Origin: Spirochaetales bacterium
GTDB taxonomy: Bacteria; Spirochaetota; Spirochaetia; Treponematales; Rectinemataceae
Direction: 5' to 3'
Length of the DNA stretch: 11,067 nucleotides
Assembly (NCBI GenBank): GCA_015657395.1
Contig: JADLKI010000009.1
Coordinates: forward strand, 30,590 to 41,656
Under the pieces are notes generated by a model, which was given only the letters and a program-made list of their open reading frames with translations, did no database searches and was not told the DNA's origin. This document shows, piece after piece, positions 1-7,037 of the stretch (within the stretch, counting starts at the first letter, position 1; every line of letters begins with the position of its first letter). The translations under genes and the position numbers were made by a program.

Positions 1-558
1 ACCGAGGATCAAGTCGATGCAGACCGGCGCAGGATTGCCAAGACCATAAATTTTGGTGTGATTTATGGCATGAGCGCTTTCAGACTGGCGCGAGATCTGG
101 GAATCTCAAATACCCTTGCGAGAGAATTTATTGACTCCTACTTCTCGACATATGCCGGTATTGCCGAATTCATAAAAAAGACAGTCAAACATGCTCAGGA
201 AAGTGGAACATCGTCGACACTGTTCGGCCGAAGACGGAGGATTCTCGGAATTGACTCAAGAAATAAGACTGAACAGCAGGCAGCACAGAGAGTGGCCGTC
301 AACACACCCATTCAGGGCACGGCAGCGGATATTGTCAAAATTGCGATGATAAAGGTGCATCGGGTACTCCAAGAGAAAATGCCAGAAGTGCGGATGCTTT
401 TGCAGGTTCATGATGAGCTTATCTTTGAGGCTCCACAAACCTCTGTCCCCAAAGCGATGGAGCTTATAAAAGATGAAATGGAACATGCGATACAGCTCGA
501 TATACCTTTAAGAGTCAGCGTAGAGGCTGCTACTTCCTGGGGCGATATGCATCTCTAA
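1..558 (+). CDS. polA: DNA polymerase I, C-terminal part (5'-truncated by window)
   Basis: This is the last 185 residues of a family A DNA polymerase, which fills gaps and replaces RNA primers during replication and repair. The frame is open from base 1, so the true start lies upstream. The O-helix (motif B) is visible at window residues 11-24, reading RRIAKTINFGVIYG. It has the Arg and Lys that bind dNTP phosphates, the Phe matching E. coli Phe762, and the stacking Tyr. Motif C, QVHDEL, holds the catalytic Asp-Glu pair near window residues 136-141. The palm/fingers part looks intact to the usual C-terminal end, finishing at a TAA. The upstream 5'-3' and 3'-5' exonuclease regions cannot be judged. 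coaE follows after 38 bases, so the two may be co-transcribed. The gene looks more AT-rich than the right side of the window. One CTCTGTCCC copy lies in the loop after motif C. Confidence 0.97.
   Translation, partial: TEDQVDADRRRIAKTINFGVIYGMSAFRLARDLGISNTLAREFIDSYFSTYAGIAEFIKKTVKHAQESGTSSTLFGRRRRILGIDSRNKTEQQAAQRVAVNTPIQGTAADIVKIAMIKVHRVLQEKMPEVRMLLQVHDELIFEAPQTSVPKAMELIKDEMEHAIQLDIPLRVSVEAATSWGDMHL
441..449 (+). repeat. CTCTGTCCC copy 1 (in polA)
   Basis: Exact 9-mer with context ACCTCTGTCCCC. It is read as Thr-Ser-Val-Pro in the loop that follows motif C of the polymerase. Confidence 0.8.
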
Positions 559-596
559 TATTCCTGATCATCATATTGAAACAAGGAGATGGGTTG

Positions 597-1202
597 ATGC
601 GCATCATTGGGCTTACTGGTGGCTACTGTGCGGGGAAAAATGAGGTAGCAAAAATCCTCACTCAATATGGGTGGAAAGTCGTTGATGTCGACAAGCTCGG
701 ACATGCTGCCCTCTTGCAGGTGTCGGATCAGCTGATACAAGTCTTTGGAGAATCCATACTGAAAGAAGACGGGACCATCGATCGAAAAAAGCTCGGGGCA
801 ATGGTCTTTTCAGATAAAAACCGGATGAATGCATTAGAAGCCAGAGTACATCCCGCCATGCTCTCATTGCTTGACAAGGAGGTAGAAGAAGCTCAGAAGA
901 ATCACGCGGAGAAATTTTGCATTAATGCCGCCTTGCTGTATCGATTCCCACAGATTACGCTTTGCAAAGCAGTTATCGAAGTACGATCCCCCCTGTATCA
1001 GAGAATTCTGCGTGCACAGCAGAGAGACCGTCTTTCGATAACCGGCGCTCTAGAAAGAATAAAAAACCAAAAATATCTATGGGACATGAGGCCAAATGAA
1101 GGAATTCCAATATACATGCTGTGGAATTCAGGATCCTATGCTGAATTGGAAGCCAGTACGGCTGTGTTGTTGAATAAAATTATAGGTAATGACAGAAAAT
1201 AA
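597..1202 (+). CDS. coaE: Dephospho-CoA kinase
   Basis: A 201-residue protein, the normal length for CoaE, which phosphorylates the 3'-hydroxyl of dephospho-CoA with ATP in the cytoplasm as the last step of CoA synthesis. It begins with MRIIGLTGGYCAGKN, a P-loop ending at Lys14. Asp30 and Asp32 (VDVDKLGH) match the acceptor-site acidic pair, and His85-Pro86 matches the family HP motif. The segment INAALLYR followed by QRILRAQQRDRLS matches the family LLFE and lid (Q..R...RD) region. I chose ATG at 597 because AAGGAG at 583-588 is 8 bases upstream. An in-frame TTG at 576 has no such site and would put seven residues before the first strand. It is odd that Asn15 replaces the usual Ser/Thr after the P-loop Lys. 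I remember similar CAGKN/CAGKD forms in spirochaetes but cannot verify this here. Confidence 0.9.
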   Translation: MRIIGLTGGYCAGKNEVAKILTQYGWKVVDVDKLGHAALLQVSDQLIQVFGESILKEDGTIDRKKLGAMVFSDKNRMNALEARVHPAMLSLLDKEVEEAQKNHAEKFCINAALLYRFPQITLCKAVIEVRSPLYQRILRAQQRDRLSITGALERIKNQKYLWDMRPNEGIPIYMLWNSGSYAELEASTAVLLNKIIGNDRK

Positions 1203-1258
1203 TCCATCCTTTAATGAATGAGGACTTTTGCCGATAACATTAAGGTAGAGGTTTATAG

Positions 1259-2041
1259 ATGTCAGATCGTTCAAAGAAGATTATTTGGATTGCAGTAGCG
1301 GTAAGCGGATTTGCGCTTGTAGTCTTTTTGACTGCTTTTATTCTGTTCCCACCCAATGAGATGTCGCAATCGAAGCCCTTCGATCTGACTGGACGATCAC
1401 CAGCAAAGCCTCTGTCCCCCAATGACTTTTCTGCGTTCCCAAGTATCGTTGTTCAATCATCAGGAGACAGTTCTCAGGTTCCCGATAATACTCAAGCTGA
1501 TAGTGCAAATGCTTCAAAGTCGACAGGCCCAGTGGTTGTTGTACCCGCTCCCTCTGCAAATCAAAAAACGGAAAATGCCAAAACGCAGACAAGCATTGCT
1601 GAATCAAACAAAAGTTCCGCTGCATCGAAAACTTCCCCGGCATCTGCGCAACCATCAGAAAAATCATCCTCAGCACCGGCGCCTGTTCCTTCTTCCTCTC
1701 CAAAGACGACCACAGCCAAGCAGCCCTCAAGCCCATCTGCAAGTCCAAGTGCAGTCAAAAACTCCTCGAATCCTCCGTCCCCACCCAAGACTTCAGCCCC
1801 AACTTCCGAATATTGGATTCAGGTAGGAAGTTTTTCAGCAAAAGAAACGGCGGATAAGCTTCGCAATGAATTTGTTTCTCGGGGCATGAGTGCAATTATT
1901 GCGATGAAAGAGATTGGTGGCCGCACTTATTATCAAGTGAAAGTTGGCCCCTATGCCTCATCAGATGAAGCTAAAAAATGGCTCCTCACTGTGAAAGCCG
2001 TGCGGGGTGCGAGCCAGGATGCCTTTGTGACAACACGCTGA
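1259..2041 (+). CDS. Membrane-anchored SPOR-domain protein
   Basis: A 260-residue protein with three parts. A short basic N-terminus (SDRSKK) leads into one hydrophobic segment at about residues 8-30. Residues about 31-182 form a low-complexity linker very rich in Ser, Pro, Ala and Lys. A SPOR domain covers about 184-260, opening with YWIQVGSFSAKETADKL and including YYQVKVGPYASSDEAKKWL. SPOR domains bind denuded glycan strands of septal peptidoglycan, and this layout (inside-out anchor, disordered linker, C-terminal SPOR) is that of FtsN and DedD-like division proteins. The domain should therefore face the periplasm. GAGG at 1248-1251 lies 7 bases before the ATG. It follows coaE by 56 bases and may share its transcript. 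The symbol ftsN is not justified, because no other FtsN feature is visible. Confidence 0.88.
   Translation: MSDRSKKIIWIAVAVSGFALVVFLTAFILFPPNEMSQSKPFDLTGRSPAKPLSPNDFSAFPSIVVQSSGDSSQVPDNTQADSANASKSTGPVVVVPAPSANQKTENAKTQTSIAESNKSSAASKTSPASAQPSEKSSSAPAPVPSSSPKTTTAKQPSSPSASPSAVKNSSNPPSPPKTSAPTSEYWIQVGSFSAKETADKLRNEFVSRGMSAIIAMKEIGGRTYYQVKVGPYASSDEAKKWLLTVKAVRGASQDAFVTTR
1410..1418 (+). repeat. CTCTGTCCC copy 2 (in SPOR protein linker)
   Basis: Exact 9-mer, context GCCTCTGTCCCCC, read as Pro-Leu-Ser-Pro in the disordered linker, a different frame from copy 1. A one-mismatch relative, CTCCGTCCC, lies at 1773-1781 in the same linker. Confidence 0.75.
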
Positions 2042-2050
2042 TGAATGAAG

Positions 2051-2059
2051 CTCTGTCCC
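2051..2059 (+). repeat. CTCTGTCCC copy 3 (intergenic)
   Basis: Exact 9-mer, context AGCTCTGTCCCCC, ten bases after the SPOR gene stop. Confidence 0.8.
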
Positions 2060-2102
2060 CCGTGCGATGAATCTCTGTAGAATCAGGGCTATTCAAATCA
2101 AC

Positions 2103-2111
2103 CTCTGTCCC
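2103..2111 (+). repeat. CTCTGTCCC copy 4 (intergenic)
   Basis: Exact 9-mer, context ACCTCTGTCCCT, in direct orientation 52 bases after copy 3. A partial word (CTCTGT) lies between them. It ends 22 bases before the -35 box of the purine operon promoter. Confidence 0.8.
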
Positions 2112-2133
2112 TGAATTTATTCCCATTTATTAT

Positions 2134-2162
2134 TTGACAGCTGACAATTTGGAAGCTAAACT
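2134..2162 (+). promoter_or_regulatory. Sigma70-type promoter of the purine locus, with dyad over the -35 box
   Basis: A perfect TTGACA (2134-2139) is followed after 17 bases by TAAACT (2157-2162), a four-of-six match to TATAAT. This places the transcript start near 2169, about 60 bases before the ATG of the binding-protein gene. The -35 box is the left half of TTGACAGCTGACAA (2134-2147), an inverted repeat with one mismatched pair, which could be a repressor site. The promoter assignment is by pattern alone. Confidence 0.6.
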
Positions 2163-2166
2163 TTTT

Positions 2167-2197
2167 ACAGCGCGGGAGTGCTGTCGGATTTGATCCG
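2167..2197 (+). promoter_or_regulatory. Two tandem hairpins in the 5' leader
   Basis: Bases 2167-2184 form a 7-bp stem (one G-U pair) closed by GGGA, a GNRA-type tetraloop. Bases 2185-2197 form CGGAT-TTG-ATCCG, a 5-bp stem with a 3-base loop. They sit at the predicted 5' end of the transcript. They could stabilise the RNA, or as DNA dyads serve as an operator. They do not match the purine riboswitch core I know, so I do not call a riboswitch. Confidence 0.35.
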
Positions 2198-2229
2198 TCT
2201 GAATTCTATAAAGAATGAAGGAGCCCCCA

Positions 2230-3303
2230 ATGAGAAAGGTCATTCTTGGTCTCGTCGCAATGCTTATGCTGGTTTCGCTTGTGTTGCCCGCCACCGCACA
2301 GGCAAAAAAACCTCTAAAGGTAGCATTCGTCTATATTGGCCCGCCAGGGGATCTTGGCTGGACGTATGAGCATGAACGCGGACGGCTTGCCCTGCAGCAA
2401 TATTTCGGTGACAAGATCGACACAAAATATGTCGAGAATGTGCCGGAAGGTCCTGATGCCGAGCGCATCATTCGGCAGTATGCGATTCAGGGTTTTGATG
2501 TCATTTTTACTACCAGCTTCGGATATATGGACCCAACGTATGCGGTTGCCCAGGAATTCCCCAAGATCATCTTTGAACATTGCTCTGGCTACAAAACCGC
2601 TCCCAATATGGCGACCTACTTTGGCCGCATTGAAGAGGCCCGTTACCTGACGGGGATCATTGCCGGCCGCACGACAAAATCCAATAAAATTGGATTCGTT
2701 GCTGCTTTCGGAATTCCCGAAGTAGTGAGAGGTATCAATGGCTTCACGCTTGGGGTCCGCTCGGTGAACCCGAATGCAAAAGTCCAAGTTGTATGGACAA
2801 ATACATGGTATGACCCCGTCAAGGAACGGGAAGCCGCAGTCGCCCTGCTCGATGCCGGCTGCGATATCATCGCGCAGCATCAGGACACGACGGAACCGCA
2901 GAAAGCTGCGCAAGAGCGCGGGAAACTCTCTGTCGGTTATGATTCCGATATGGGCAAATTTGTGGGGGATACGGTGCTCGCCAGCGCCGTCTGGAACTGG
3001 GAAACCTATTACATCGCTACCATTCAGAATGTCCTGAATGGCACGTGGAAAACGCATGAGTTCTGGGGAGGTCTTAAAGACAATATCGCGAGGCTTTCTG
3101 AGCTGAGCCCCCGTGTGTCTGCAAATGTCAAAAAAGAAGTCGAAGATGCCCAGAAGAAGATCATGGGTGGCTGGAGTATTTTTACCGGTCCGATAAAGGA
3201 TCAAAACGGCAAAGTTGTTTACAAGGCCGGCGAAGTAATTCCCGACGATAAACAGCTTTCTATGGATTGGTTTGTCGAAGGGGTTGTCGGCAAGGTGCAA
3301 TGA
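2230..3303 (+). CDS. BMP/PnrA-family ABC transporter substrate-binding protein, probably purine (adenine-type)
   Basis: A 357-residue periplasmic binding protein of the Bmp (basic membrane protein) family. Residues 1-25 are a signal peptide: MRK, a long hydrophobic run, then AQA before KKPLK, a type I cleavage site. No lipobox Cys is seen, unlike lipoprotein PnrA of Treponema pallidum. The mature protein opens with KVAFVYIGPPGDLGWTYEHE, the first strand and ligand loop of the family. DVIFTTSFGYMD, KIGFVAAF and CDIIAQHQDTTEP mark successive Rossmann-like strands, and it ends in WFVEGVVGKVQ. The style is that of the Bmp branch with an adenine-binding Brucella member, and the adenine deaminase downstream supports this ligand. 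The specificity is inferred. ATG 2230 was chosen because AAGGAG (2218-2223) lies 6 bases before it. An ATG at 2215 would include that ribosome site and spoil the signal peptide. Confidence 0.9.
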   Translation: MRKVILGLVAMLMLVSLVLPATAQAKKPLKVAFVYIGPPGDLGWTYEHERGRLALQQYFGDKIDTKYVENVPEGPDAERIIRQYAIQGFDVIFTTSFGYMDPTYAVAQEFPKIIFEHCSGYKTAPNMATYFGRIEEARYLTGIIAGRTTKSNKIGFVAAFGIPEVVRGINGFTLGVRSVNPNAKVQVVWTNTWYDPVKEREAAVALLDAGCDIIAQHQDTTEPQKAAQERGKLSVGYDSDMGKFVGDTVLASAVWNWETYYIATIQNVLNGTWKTHEFWGGLKDNIARLSELSPRVSANVKKEVEDAQKKIMGGWSIFTGPIKDQNGKVVYKAGEVIPDDKQLSMDWFVEGVVGKVQ

Positions 3304-3314
3304 GTCATGCTGTT

Positions 3315-3353
3315 GCCGGTATGTGTTCATCCAGGGCGCATACCGGCGTTTTT
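3315..3353 (+). terminator. Intrinsic terminator between binding protein and ATPase genes
   Basis: A perfect 9-bp inverted repeat, GCCGGTATG (3315-3323) and CATACCGGC (3339-3347), has a 15-base loop and is followed after one G by five T (3349-3353). It starts 11 bases after the binding-protein stop. At this place it probably stops only part of transcription, or protects the upstream mRNA from 3' decay, so that binding protein is made in excess over the membrane parts. Confidence 0.7.
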
Positions 3354-3371
3354 GTATCTATGGAGGTGAGC

Positions 3372-3470
3372 TTGCGCATAGAGGCGATGAGGTCTGCTTT
3401 GTCTGTATTAAGCCTGAAACCACTGTGCCTGTTGTCCGGTAAAATAACCATAGGAAATACCGATGAATGA
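3372..3470 (+). CDS. Possible 32-residue leader ORF overlapping the ATPase start
   Basis: In the 159-base gap before the ATPase gene, GGAGG (3362-3366) lies 5 bases before a TTG at 3372. This opens a 32-codon frame ending in TGA at 3468-3470, inside the first codons of the ATPase gene (ATG 3463). The peptide has a hydrophobic middle (ALSVLSLKPLCLL). An ATG at 3360 is in the same frame but has no ribosome site. It could be a coupling peptide or chance. I know no family for it. Confidence 0.2.
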   Translation: MRIEAMRSALSVLSLKPLCLLSGKITIGNTDE

Positions 3471-4992
3471 TACGACCGTCCCGAAAATTGAAATGCGAAA
3501 TATCTCCAAAGCGTTCCCAGGAGTCCTTGCCAATGATTGCGTCGATCTGAAGCTCCGCAAGGGGGAAGTTTTGGCTCTCCTTGGAGAGAACGGGGCAGGG
3601 AAAAGCACGCTGATGAATGTACTCTGCGGTCTATATCGGCCGGATAGAGGTGAGATCTATATCGATGGCAAGCACGCCGAAATTCATTCCCCCCGCGATG
3701 CACAAAAATATGGCATAGGTATGGTGCATCAACACTTTAAGCTCGTCGATTCGATGAATGTGCTCGAGAATATCATCCTCGGCCTGCGCGATGAGCCCTT
3801 TGTGCCTGACTTGAAACGGGTACGGGATCGGCTTGTCGATCTGGCAAACCAGTATCATCTCGATGTCGATCCGAATGCGAGCATTTGGCAGCTCTCTGTG
3901 GGTGAACAGCAGCGGGTTGAGATTCTGAAACTTCTCTATAGGAATGCCGAGATATTGATTCTGGATGAGCCCACGGCTGTTTTGACTCCTCAGGAATCCC
4001 ATGAGCTCAATCGGGTTGTGCATGTGATGAAACGGGAAGGAAAATCCGCAATCTTCATCACCCATAAAATGGAAGAAGTGATGGAATTCTCGGATCATGT
4101 GATGGTCCTGCGAAAAGGAAAAGTCGTCGCCGAAGCGAACACAGCCGAAACCACGCCGAGAGAGCTTGCCCGAATGATGGTTGGACGCGACGTTCTGTTT
4201 CAGATCGAAAAAAAGCCGGCGAATCCAGGCAAGGTAGTACTCGAGCTCTCTCACATTGAAGCGCTCGGGGACAGAGGTTTGCCTGCACTCAAAGATATAT
4301 CCTTTCAGCTCAGGGCCGGAGAAATCTTCGGTATTGCGGGTGTGGCGGGAAATGGCCAAAAAGAGCTTGCCGAGGTCGTGACTGGATTGAGACGGTCTAC
4401 AAAGGGAAAACTACAGATCGAAGGCAAGGATATGACCAATAGGTCTCCGCTCGAAATTATCCATCGCGGGGTAGCGCATATTCCTCAGGATCGGACATCG
4501 GTCGGGGCGGTCGGAGATTTGAGCGTCGCTTCAAACCTGGCCATGAAGCAATACCGATCGAAACCTCTTGCGGCGGGTGTTTTCCTTTTGCCCAAAAGGA
4601 TATTGGACCTTGCGCGGGCGCTTATCGAGAAATTCCACATCTCGACGCCCTCCCCCGCAACGCAGGTCAAATTTCTCTCCGGAGGCAATATCCAGAAAAC
4701 GATTTTGGCCCGGGAAATCGGAGCCGCCCGAACCGTGATGATTGCAGTCTATCCTTCGCGCGGGCTCGATGTCGGCGCTACAGAAACAGTCCGCCGTCAG
4801 CTTGTGAGCCAGCGGGATGCTGGCCTTGGAGTGCTCTTCTTCTCCGAGGATTTGGATGAGCTTTTGCAGATTTCAGACCGGGTCGCAGTGCTCTTTGAAG
4901 GGAGAATAATGGACATTTTTGATACGAACACGGTCAATATCGATCACATCGGGATGCTCATGGCGGGGATGGGCGAGGAGGAAGGTACATGA
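3463..4992 (+). CDS. ABC transporter ATP-binding protein, two NBDs (nucleoside/purine type)
   Basis: A 509-residue ATPase with two fused nucleotide-binding domains, the normal length for the sugar/nucleoside group (compare NupO of Bacillus and PnrC of Treponema). It powers import through the two permeases that follow. Domain 1 is complete: Walker A GENGAGKST at 41-49, Q-loop Gln90, signature LSVGEQQ at 144-150, Walker B ILILDEPT at 164-171 with catalytic Glu169, and H-loop His201. Domain 2 is degenerate as usual in this group: GVAGNGQKE at 293-301 lacks the P-loop Lys-Ser/Thr, LSGGN is at 405-409, and VYPSRGLDVG at 429-438 has no catalytic Glu. One domain is thus expected to hydrolyse ATP. 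AGGAA (3452-3456) is a fair ribosome site 6 bases before ATG. The stop overlaps the next start (ATGA). A reversed CTCTGTCCC copy lies in the inter-domain linker. Confidence 0.94.
   Translation: MNDTTVPKIEMRNISKAFPGVLANDCVDLKLRKGEVLALLGENGAGKSTLMNVLCGLYRPDRGEIYIDGKHAEIHSPRDAQKYGIGMVHQHFKLVDSMNVLENIILGLRDEPFVPDLKRVRDRLVDLANQYHLDVDPNASIWQLSVGEQQRVEILKLLYRNAEILILDEPTAVLTPQESHELNRVVHVMKREGKSAIFITHKMEEVMEFSDHVMVLRKGKVVAEANTAETTPRELARMMVGRDVLFQIEKKPANPGKVVLELSHIEALGDRGLPALKDISFQLRAGEIFGIAGVAGNGQKELAEVVTGLRRSTKGKLQIEGKDMTNRSPLEIIHRGVAHIPQDRTSVGAVGDLSVASNLAMKQYRSKPLAAGVFLLPKRILDLARALIEKFHISTPSPATQVKFLSGGNIQKTILAREIGAARTVMIAVYPSRGLDVGATETVRRQLVSQRDAGLGVLFFSEDLDELLQISDRVAVLFEGRIMDIFDTNTVNIDHIGMLMAGMGEEEGT
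4268..4276 (-). repeat. CTCTGTCCC copy 5 (reverse, in ATPase gene)
   Basis: Seen on the + strand as GGGACAGAG, minus-strand context ACCTCTGTCCCC. It is read as Gly-Asp-Arg-Gly (residues 269-272), just after the start of the second nucleotide-binding domain. Confidence 0.75.
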
Positions 4993-6083
4993 AACTTCTA
5001 TTTGAAAAACGAAAATCAACCTCTGTCCCCGCTCTCATCCTTGTGCCAATTGTGTCTTTCCTGGTCTCCCTTGTGTTGACCGCACTATTGCTCGAGATTT
5101 TCGGCGCGAACCCTTTCAGGACCTTCGCGGCCATGGCTGTGGGAGCCTTCGGATCCTCACACGGCTTCGCGGAGACGCTGGTGAAGGCTATACCGCTCAT
5201 GATGACGGGGCTCGGTGTCGCGGTCGCCTTCAAGCTAAAATTCTGGAATATCGGCGCCGAGGGGCAGCTCACCATGGGTGGTGTGGCCGCGGCGGGGATT
5301 GCACTCTTTATGGAGCGTTTTCTCCCGGGGCGCTCTCTGCTCCTTGGCGCTCTCTTGGGTGGGCTCCTGGCGGGGGCCTTGTGGGCCGGGATCCCGGCGC
5401 TCCTCAAGACCTCGCTCAAGGTAGACGAGACGCTCGTCACGCTGATGATGAACTACATCGCGATTCTCTACTCTGAGTTTCTGTACTATGGGCCATGGCG
5501 CGATCCAAAGGGATATGGTTTCCCCGGTTCACGGATGTTCTCGGCGGATGCCTGGCTTCCGCGCATTATGGGGCGCGCGCATGGTGGCATATGGGTTGCA
5601 GTCGCGCTTGCGATAATTCTTTGGATTGTAATGAAGCGTACACGGTGGGGCTTTGAGCTTCAGATCATCGGCGCCAGCCAGAAAGCGGCACGGTATCAGG
5701 GCATCGCGGTGGAAAGGAATATTGTGCTTGCGATCATGCTCTCCGGCGCGCTGTGCGGGCTCGCCGGCGCATTCGAGGTGACGGGCATCTCGCACCGGCT
5801 CCAGCAGGGGCTTTCGATCGGGTATGGATATACCGCCATTATCGTGGCGTGGATGAGCCAGCTCAATCCTCTGGCAGTGCCCTTCGTCGCGATCGCGCTC
5901 GCTGCGCTTGCGGTCGGCGGGGATCAGGTGCAGATGGTGATGGGCCTCCCCGCGGCGATGGGTGTCGTGATGCAGGGGCTCATTCTTTTCCCGATGCTCG
6001 CAGGCTCTCTCTTCACTGAGTATAGGCTCTCAGTGGTCAGGCCTGAGGCAAAAGCTGTCTGCCCTGACCCAGTCGAGGAGTAG
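4989..6083 (+). CDS. ABC transporter permease 1 (BPD_transp_2, nucleoside/purine)
   Basis: A 364-residue inner-membrane protein with about eight to ten hydrophobic segments, the first at about residues 14-38. It belongs to the branched-chain amino acid/sugar/nucleoside permease fold, in the NupP/YufP/PnrD group. The diagnostic stretch FKLKFWNIGAEGQLTMGG lies near residues 82-99, and KVDETLVTLMMNYIA further on is also typical. A conserved cytoplasmic loop, GASQKAARYQGI, probably contacts the ATPase. It forms the channel with permease 2. The ATG overlaps the ATPase stop by ATGA, and a strong GAGGAGGAAGG tract lies just upstream, so translation is probably coupled. The N-terminal tail before the first membrane segment contains a CTCTGTCCC copy. 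The exact ligand is not readable from sequence. Confidence 0.93.
   Translation: MKLLFEKRKSTSVPALILVPIVSFLVSLVLTALLLEIFGANPFRTFAAMAVGAFGSSHGFAETLVKAIPLMMTGLGVAVAFKLKFWNIGAEGQLTMGGVAAAGIALFMERFLPGRSLLLGALLGGLLAGALWAGIPALLKTSLKVDETLVTLMMNYIAILYSEFLYYGPWRDPKGYGFPGSRMFSADAWLPRIMGRAHGGIWVAVALAIILWIVMKRTRWGFELQIIGASQKAARYQGIAVERNIVLAIMLSGALCGLAGAFEVTGISHRLQQGLSIGYGYTAIIVAWMSQLNPLAVPFVAIALAALAVGGDQVQMVMGLPAAMGVVMQGLILFPMLAGSLFTEYRLSVVRPEAKAVCPDPVEE
5021..5029 (+). repeat. CTCTGTCCC copy 6 (permease 1 N-terminus)
   Basis: Exact 9-mer, context ACCTCTGTCCCC, read as Thr-Ser-Val-Pro (residues 11-14) in the cytoplasmic tail just before the first membrane segment. Confidence 0.8.
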
Positions 6084-6086
6084 TGT

Positions 6087-7037
6087 ATGGATTTTCTCAC
6101 TTCGGTTTTGACGATCACCATCCGCGCAGGGACGAGCCTCACGATTGCGACGATTGGAGAAATCCTCACTGAGCGCAGTGGCATTCTCAATCTGGGCGTC
6201 GAGGGGATTATGCTCATGGGAGCCCTCTCCGCATTTGCCACTGTCTTTTATACTCACAGTATCGTGCTTGGATTTCTGGTGGCAATCGGCATCGGAGGGC
6301 TCCTCGCGCTCCTGCATGCCTTTCTGACCACGACGATGAGGGCGAATCAGGTTGTGTCGGGACTCTCCATCACGCTCTTCGGCACTGGGTTCTCTTCATT
6401 TTTGGGCCAGAGGCTGGGGCCCGCGACGAATAATTTCAGGCTCGTGGGACTCCGCGCCGAACGGATTGTTCCGTTTGATCTCGAATGGATTGGGCAGGTC
6501 CCGCTTCTCTCCGCGTTTTCCAATCAGGATATCATTACGTATATTGTGTACATTCTGCTTCCCCTTTCGTGGTTTTTTCTCTATAAGACGAGGCCAGGCC
6601 TGTGGCTGCGGTCTGTGGGGGAGGACCCCCAGACTGCAGATGCGATGGGGATCGATGTGATAAAAACGCGCTATTTCTATACTGTTATCGGAGGCATGCT
6701 GATCGCTTTAGGAGGGGCCCACCTCTCGCTCTCCTATACTCCAGGCTGGTCTGAGAATATCACCGGAGGGCGAGGATGGATTGTCATCGCACTCGTGATT
6801 TTTTCAATGTGGAACCCCGCCCGTGCGGTGTGGGGGGCTCTGCTCTTTGGAGGGATCAACGCCGTGCAATTTCGTCTGCAGGCCTCGGGCACTAGCATTC
6901 CTGCCAACTTTCTCAATATGCTTCCCTATGTCGGCACCATAGTTGTGCTCGTGGTGATGACATGGTGGGAAGCGCTCTCCAAAAAGGTCGGCGCGCCTGC
7001 AGCGCTCGGGACATCGTATATGAGGGAAGATAAATGA
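6087..7037 (+). CDS. ABC transporter permease 2 (BPD_transp_2, nucleoside/purine)
   Basis: A 316-residue inner-membrane protein, the shorter partner of permease 1, in the NupQ/YufQ/PnrE group. The signature LTERSGILNLGVEGIMLMGAL lies near residues 28-48. TTMRANQVVSGLSITLFGTG and the loop SVGEDPQTADAMGI, which probably docks to the ATPase, follow. The end (FLNMLPYVGTIVVLVV) is also typical. Length and motif order match a complete protein. It starts 4 bases after the permease 1 stop, with GAGGAG at 6075-6080. Its own stop overlaps the ade start (ATGA). The strict gene order of ATPase, long permease and short permease is that of known nucleoside importers. Confidence 0.93.
   Translation: MDFLTSVLTITIRAGTSLTIATIGEILTERSGILNLGVEGIMLMGALSAFATVFYTHSIVLGFLVAIGIGGLLALLHAFLTTTMRANQVVSGLSITLFGTGFSSFLGQRLGPATNNFRLVGLRAERIVPFDLEWIGQVPLLSAFSNQDIITYIVYILLPLSWFFLYKTRPGLWLRSVGEDPQTADAMGIDVIKTRYFYTVIGGMLIALGGAHLSLSYTPGWSENITGGRGWIVIALVIFSMWNPARAVWGALLFGGINAVQFRLQASGTSIPANFLNMLPYVGTIVVLVVMTWWEALSKKVGAPAALGTSYMREDK

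Noticed and set aside
1338..1826. Overlapping open frames in other frames of the SPOR gene
   Set aside because: The low-complexity linker (Ser/Pro/Ala codons) is open in several frames. Only the SPOR frame has a ribosome site, membrane segment and domain.
2163..2229. Purine riboswitch before the binding-protein gene
   Set aside because: The leader is only about 60 bases and lacks the three-way junction core and conserved loop bases of the purine riboswitch. Only simple hairpins are present.
2314..3330. Long open frame (338 codons) on the - strand
   Set aside because: It lies wholly opposite the binding-protein gene, which has signal peptide, ribosome site and family motifs. The antisense translation resembles no family I know.
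3631..4359. Open frame of 242 codons on the - strand
   Set aside because: It is antisense to the first ATPase domain, whose Walker and signature motifs are complete.
4583..4600. Perfect 8-bp inverted repeat TCCTTTTG-CC-CAAAAGGA inside the ATPase gene
   Set aside because: One or two such repeats are expected by chance in 11 kb with short loops. It is not followed by a T run and has no regulatory context.
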